From Ilyomonas sp965247435 (GTDB taxonomy: Bacteria; Bacteroidota; Bacteroidia; Chitinophagales; Chitinophagaceae): a stretch of 64,000 bases of DNA. The stretch lies in contig OZ252019.1 in assembly GCA_965247435.1 (NCBI GenBank), positions 3,782,001 through 3,846,000 of the forward strand. Direction: 5' to 3'. The notes beneath the pieces are model-generated. The model saw nothing but the letters and a program-made list of their open reading frames with translations. It did not search any database and had not been told where the DNA came from. Below, one piece after another: positions 61,743 to 64,000 of this stretch (the stretch's first letter is position 1; every line of letters begins with the position of its first letter). A program made the translations under genes and the position numbers.

Positions 61743-61940
61743 TGCCAACGTTCAGGGCTTTCTGCTGTGCTGGCATTCTGTGGTTCGTCCGCTTAGCAAC
61801 TGAAGCCGATTAGAATTACTGATGATGAAATTAAGAACAAATGTTCAATAGAATCCCGTCTGAACGATATGTAGCTGATAAGCGTTTTGTTGTTGATAAA
61901 TATTCCGTCAGCCAGCATAGCAGAAAACCGCTGTTAGCCG
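61743..61940. repeat. attC-like inverted-repeat element E2
   Basis: The left arm, TGCCAACGTTCAGGG then TTTCTGCTGTGCTGGC, pairs with the right arm GCCAGCATAGCAGAAAACC then GCTGTTAGCCG with one mismatch in the inner 16 bases. Interior GTTCGTCCGCTTAGC and AACTGAAGCCGATTAGAATT (61783 on) aligns with that of E1 at nearly the same offset. It lies between the GNAT gene and the divergent methyltransferase. Confidence 0.7.
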
Positions 61941-61981
61941 TAGTTTTAGTATTTTCGTGAGGTCTGAAATTAAAGGAATAT

Positions 61982-62827
61982 ATGGGTAGGTCTGTGTCAA
62001 ATATTGAGAAGAATTTTGAAATAATTGTTGGCAACTGTATTGAGGAGTTAAAAACCTTTGAGACTTGCCAATTTCAAACCTGTGTCACTAGTCCTCCTTA
62101 TTGGGGACTTAGAGACTATAACCATAATAATCAAATTGGTGCAGAAGAAACTTTAGATGCATACATAAATAATATAGTTGAAGTTTTTCGTCAAGTAAAA
62201 AGGGTGTTGAAGGATGATGGCACTTTATGGTTGAACATTGGAGATGCCTACACAAGTGGTGGAAGAACTTGGCGAGATGTTGATAAGAAAAACCCTGCTC
62301 GTGCAATGAGTTATCGTCCAGATACTCCAAAAGGCTTGAAGCCTAAAGATTTAATAGGCTTGCCTTGGCGTATTGCTTTTGCCTTGCAAAATGATGGATG
62401 GTATTTAAGGTCAGATATCATTTGGCACAAACCTAACTGTCAGCCGGAGTCAGTGAAGGATAGACCGACCCAATCACATGAGTACATTTTTTTGCTGGCA
62501 AAGAATGAAAAATACTTTTACGATTCTGAAGCAATAAAAGAAAAATCAAAAGACGGCTTAAGTAAAAGAAATAAAAGAAGTGTTTGGAATATCAATACCG
62601 AGCCATTTAAAGATGCGCATTTTGCTGTATTTCCTCCTGCCTTAATTGTGCCATGCATTTTAGCTGGAAGTAAAGAAAGTGATTGGATTATTGACCCTTT
62701 TTTAGGTTCCGGAACTGTCGGAGAAGTTGCTCAAAAGTTAAACAGAAAATTTGTTGGAGTTGAACTTAACCCGGAGTATGCACAAATTGCAAAAAAAAGA
62801 GTTCATGAATTAGTATTATCATTTTGA
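61982..62827 (+). CDS. DNA methyltransferase, beta class
   Basis: This 281-residue protein has TSPPYWGLRDY (residues 36-46) as the catalytic motif, followed by WLNIGDAYTSGG and KPKDLIGLPWRIAF. The AdoMet motif FLGSGTVGEVAQ with VELNPEYAQIAKKR lies near the C-terminus, so the order is catalytic then AdoMet, as in the N4-cytosine/N6-adenine beta class. SPPYW is typical of N4-cytosine enzymes, but this is not decisive. It is convergent to the endonuclease gene with a 25-base overlap of the ends. Confidence 0.92.
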   Translation: MGRSVSNIEKNFEIIVGNCIEELKTFETCQFQTCVTSPPYWGLRDYNHNNQIGAEETLDAYINNIVEVFRQVKRVLKDDGTLWLNIGDAYTSGGRTWRDVDKKNPARAMSYRPDTPKGLKPKDLIGLPWRIAFALQNDGWYLRSDIIWHKPNCQPESVKDRPTQSHEYIFLLAKNEKYFYDSEAIKEKSKDGLSKRNKRSVWNINTEPFKDAHFAVFPPALIVPCILAGSKESDWIIDPFLGSGTVGEVAQKLNRKFVGVELNPEYAQIAKKRVHELVLSF

Positions 62828-63630
62828 ACTTGCTCCTCATCCAATTCTTTTATTATAAACTCCCAAGTAGCATGAACCGTACAAAGTCGTTTGTCTAATT
62901 GATTAATTTTTAGCTTTCTTTCGGAGCCGCCATCAAAGTAAAGCACAAATTTCAAAGCGTTTGTTGTCGTATCTCTTACTCTACAAAATCCCGGTTTTGG
63001 CATTTGTATGCTATCGGTTGTCATTACATATTCTCCATTCGTAACTTCCATAAGTAATGCCTTAGGAATTTCAACCAGTTCATACTTCCAAAATGGTTTT
63101 GAGGGTAAAGGTTTGCCAATGTTGCGTAGGACTAATACTCTATCATAGTTTGAAAGGTGGTTTAAAAACTGTTGTGTCAAACCATGCAAATGTTCCACTT
63201 TGTCTGACCATTCGCCTTTTCCTAACTCCATGTATTTGTGAATATTTATGAAGTCTGTTCTTAGTTTACTATCAGCTTGGGTTTTTAAGGAAAATGTTTC
63301 GTTATTGATAGAAACATCAGCACCGGGATTGTTGTATGCAGATTTCTCAGCAGAAATACCATAGTATTTAAAAACATTTACAAGAACATATTCAAACTTG
63401 TCTTTGGTGAAGGGTTCGTCTGTAAAACAGTGGTGTATACGGAGAGCATCCCCGAAATCATCTAAAATGAAGTCTGTAGATATAAGATTAGTTAGAGGAT
63501 TTCTGTAAAAGGTTTTAGGTCTTGTAAATTGATATGCAATTCTTTCTAACCATATAATTTGCCCTTCAGTTAGGTCAGGCAAGTATTTTACCAGTCTTTC
63601 AACTCTTTCTTCCTTCGTAATCTTATTCAT
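62803..63630 (-). CDS. Putative type II restriction endonuclease
   Basis: This 275-residue protein contains NPGADVSINNETFSLKTQAD (residues 101-120), which looks like a PD-(D/E)xK core with Asp105 and Lys116, though the second acid is not obvious. Its place opposite and overlapping a type II methyltransferase gene is the main evidence. The target site cannot be predicted. The N-terminal part is helical and rich in Lys and Glu. Confidence 0.7.
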   Translation of the reverse strand: MNKITKEERVERLVKYLPDLTEGQIIWLERIAYQFTRPKTFYRNPLTNLISTDFILDDFGDALRIHHCFTDEPFTKDKFEYVLVNVFKYYGISAEKSAYNNPGADVSINNETFSLKTQADSKLRTDFINIHKYMELGKGEWSDKVEHLHGLTQQFLNHLSNYDRVLVLRNIGKPLPSKPFWKYELVEIPKALLMEVTNGEYVMTTDSIQMPKPGFCRVRDTTTNALKFVLYFDGGSERKLKINQLDKRLCTVHATWEFIIKELDEEQVQNDNTNS

Positions 63631-63789
63631 TTTTCTTTTATGCTATGTTCATCAAGAGTTCTCAAACATAAATAAAACTTGCTGAAACAGGGTGTGTCTT
63701 GTCCTGAAATACGTTGACCATTTTTGATTAAGGTTTGCTGTAGGTTTTCTTAGTTTTTTCCTGCCCTAAAAATGAAGTTGTTTTGATGT

Positions 63790-63816
63790 AAGTGGGACAA
63801 GGCTTTTGTCCCACTT
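63790..63816. terminator. Hairpin at the end of an IS element
   Basis: AAGTGGGACAA and TTGTCCCACTT form an 11-bp perfect stem around GGCTT, near the 3' side of the transposase gene. It could be the terminator or a structural feature of the IS end. Confidence 0.6.
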
Positions 63817-63909
63817 CATTTTCAGTGCGTTGATGATTTTGGCACTATTCAGGTTGCTCCTCAGCAGAGCCTGCTTCCATCCTCACATCAACATTACAAA
63901 TATAATCAA

Positions 63910-64000
63910 TCATGCTGCTTCTCTTTTATAGGACTTATACTTTTGCTGATTGTAAGCATTGTGAACCATCTGCGGTGTCTTCAAATCCAGGCTCCAGTGC
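63910..64000 (-). CDS. IS3-type transposase, C-terminal part
   Basis: The leftward frame HWSLDLKTPQMVHNAYNQQK ends with YKSYKREAA and TGA. The HWSLDLKTP segment is the usual C-terminal signature of the integrase core in IS3-family transposases. The gene continues past the window edge. Confidence 0.7.
   Translation of the reverse strand, partial: HWSLDLKTPQMVHNAYNQQKYKSYKREAA

Larger units (their letters stand above)
63690..64000 (-). mobile_element. IS3-type element, left end only
   Basis: The region holds a transposase C-terminus, the hairpin above and a downstream sequence. The true IS end is probably near 63690-63730, where GTGTGTCTTGTCCTGAAATA is seen, but cannot be fixed because the other end is outside the window. 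Confidence 0.5.

Overview
The window is a chromosome segment of a member of the Bacteroidota, most likely Chitinophagaceae or a close relative. The evidence is a type IX secretion sorting tail at the left edge, a SusC/SusD pair controlled by a hybrid two-component regulator, many AraC, Crp/Fnr and HxlR regulators typical of the group, weak ribosome binding sites with some TTG starts, and Bacteroidota-type tyrosine recombinase and transposase remnants. No rRNA, tRNA or CRISPR array was recognised.

Layout. (1) 0-16.3 kb is a surface-glycan region: an acyltransferase, two near-duplicate family 2 glycosyltransferases, a flippase, a lipoprotein of the sugar isomerase fold, then a heptose-flavoured cluster (GT4, a GT4-SIS fusion, a GmhB-like phosphatase, two GT9 heptosyltransferases, a GT2 and a carbamoyltransferase) in two convergent blocks. 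(2) 16.6-28.8 kb is a fructan utilisation locus: a hybrid two-component regulator with a sugar-binding-protein-type sensor, then susC, susD, a GH32 fructanase and a sugar-porter permease. The permease would take fructose into the cytoplasm; no fructokinase lies in the window. (3) 29-33.3 kb is a scar of mobile DNA: palindromes, an orphan toxin-like domain with a candidate immunity lipoprotein, a tyrosine recombinase broken by two stops, and a decapitated GH18 gene. (4) 33.4-58.5 kb is a dense array of NAD(P)-binding oxidoreductases, mostly SDR or NmrA-like, each next to its own regulator (AraC, Crp/Fnr, HxlR, MarR, WYL). An epoxide hydrolase, a cupin, two VOC proteins and a YceI protein are included. 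A lower-GC EcoRV-like restriction-modification pair interrupts it. (5) 58.7-63.7 kb is AT-rich and cassette-like: an aspartyl protease, a PhzF isomerase, a GNAT acetyltransferase and a second restriction-modification pair, separated by about 200-bp elements with long imperfect inverted-repeat ends. An IS3-type transposase tail runs off the right edge.

The most interesting signals are these. The two Crp/Fnr-SDR modules share a palindromic operator built on CATTTG, placed at the same distance from the start codons of both regulator and reductase. Two HxlR divergent promoters are filled with GTTAC repeats. A family of attC-like elements flanks small accessory genes. Read together, the array looks like a set of self-regulated sensor-plus-reductase modules, perhaps for quinones, aldehydes or other electrophiles; that functional reading is inference.
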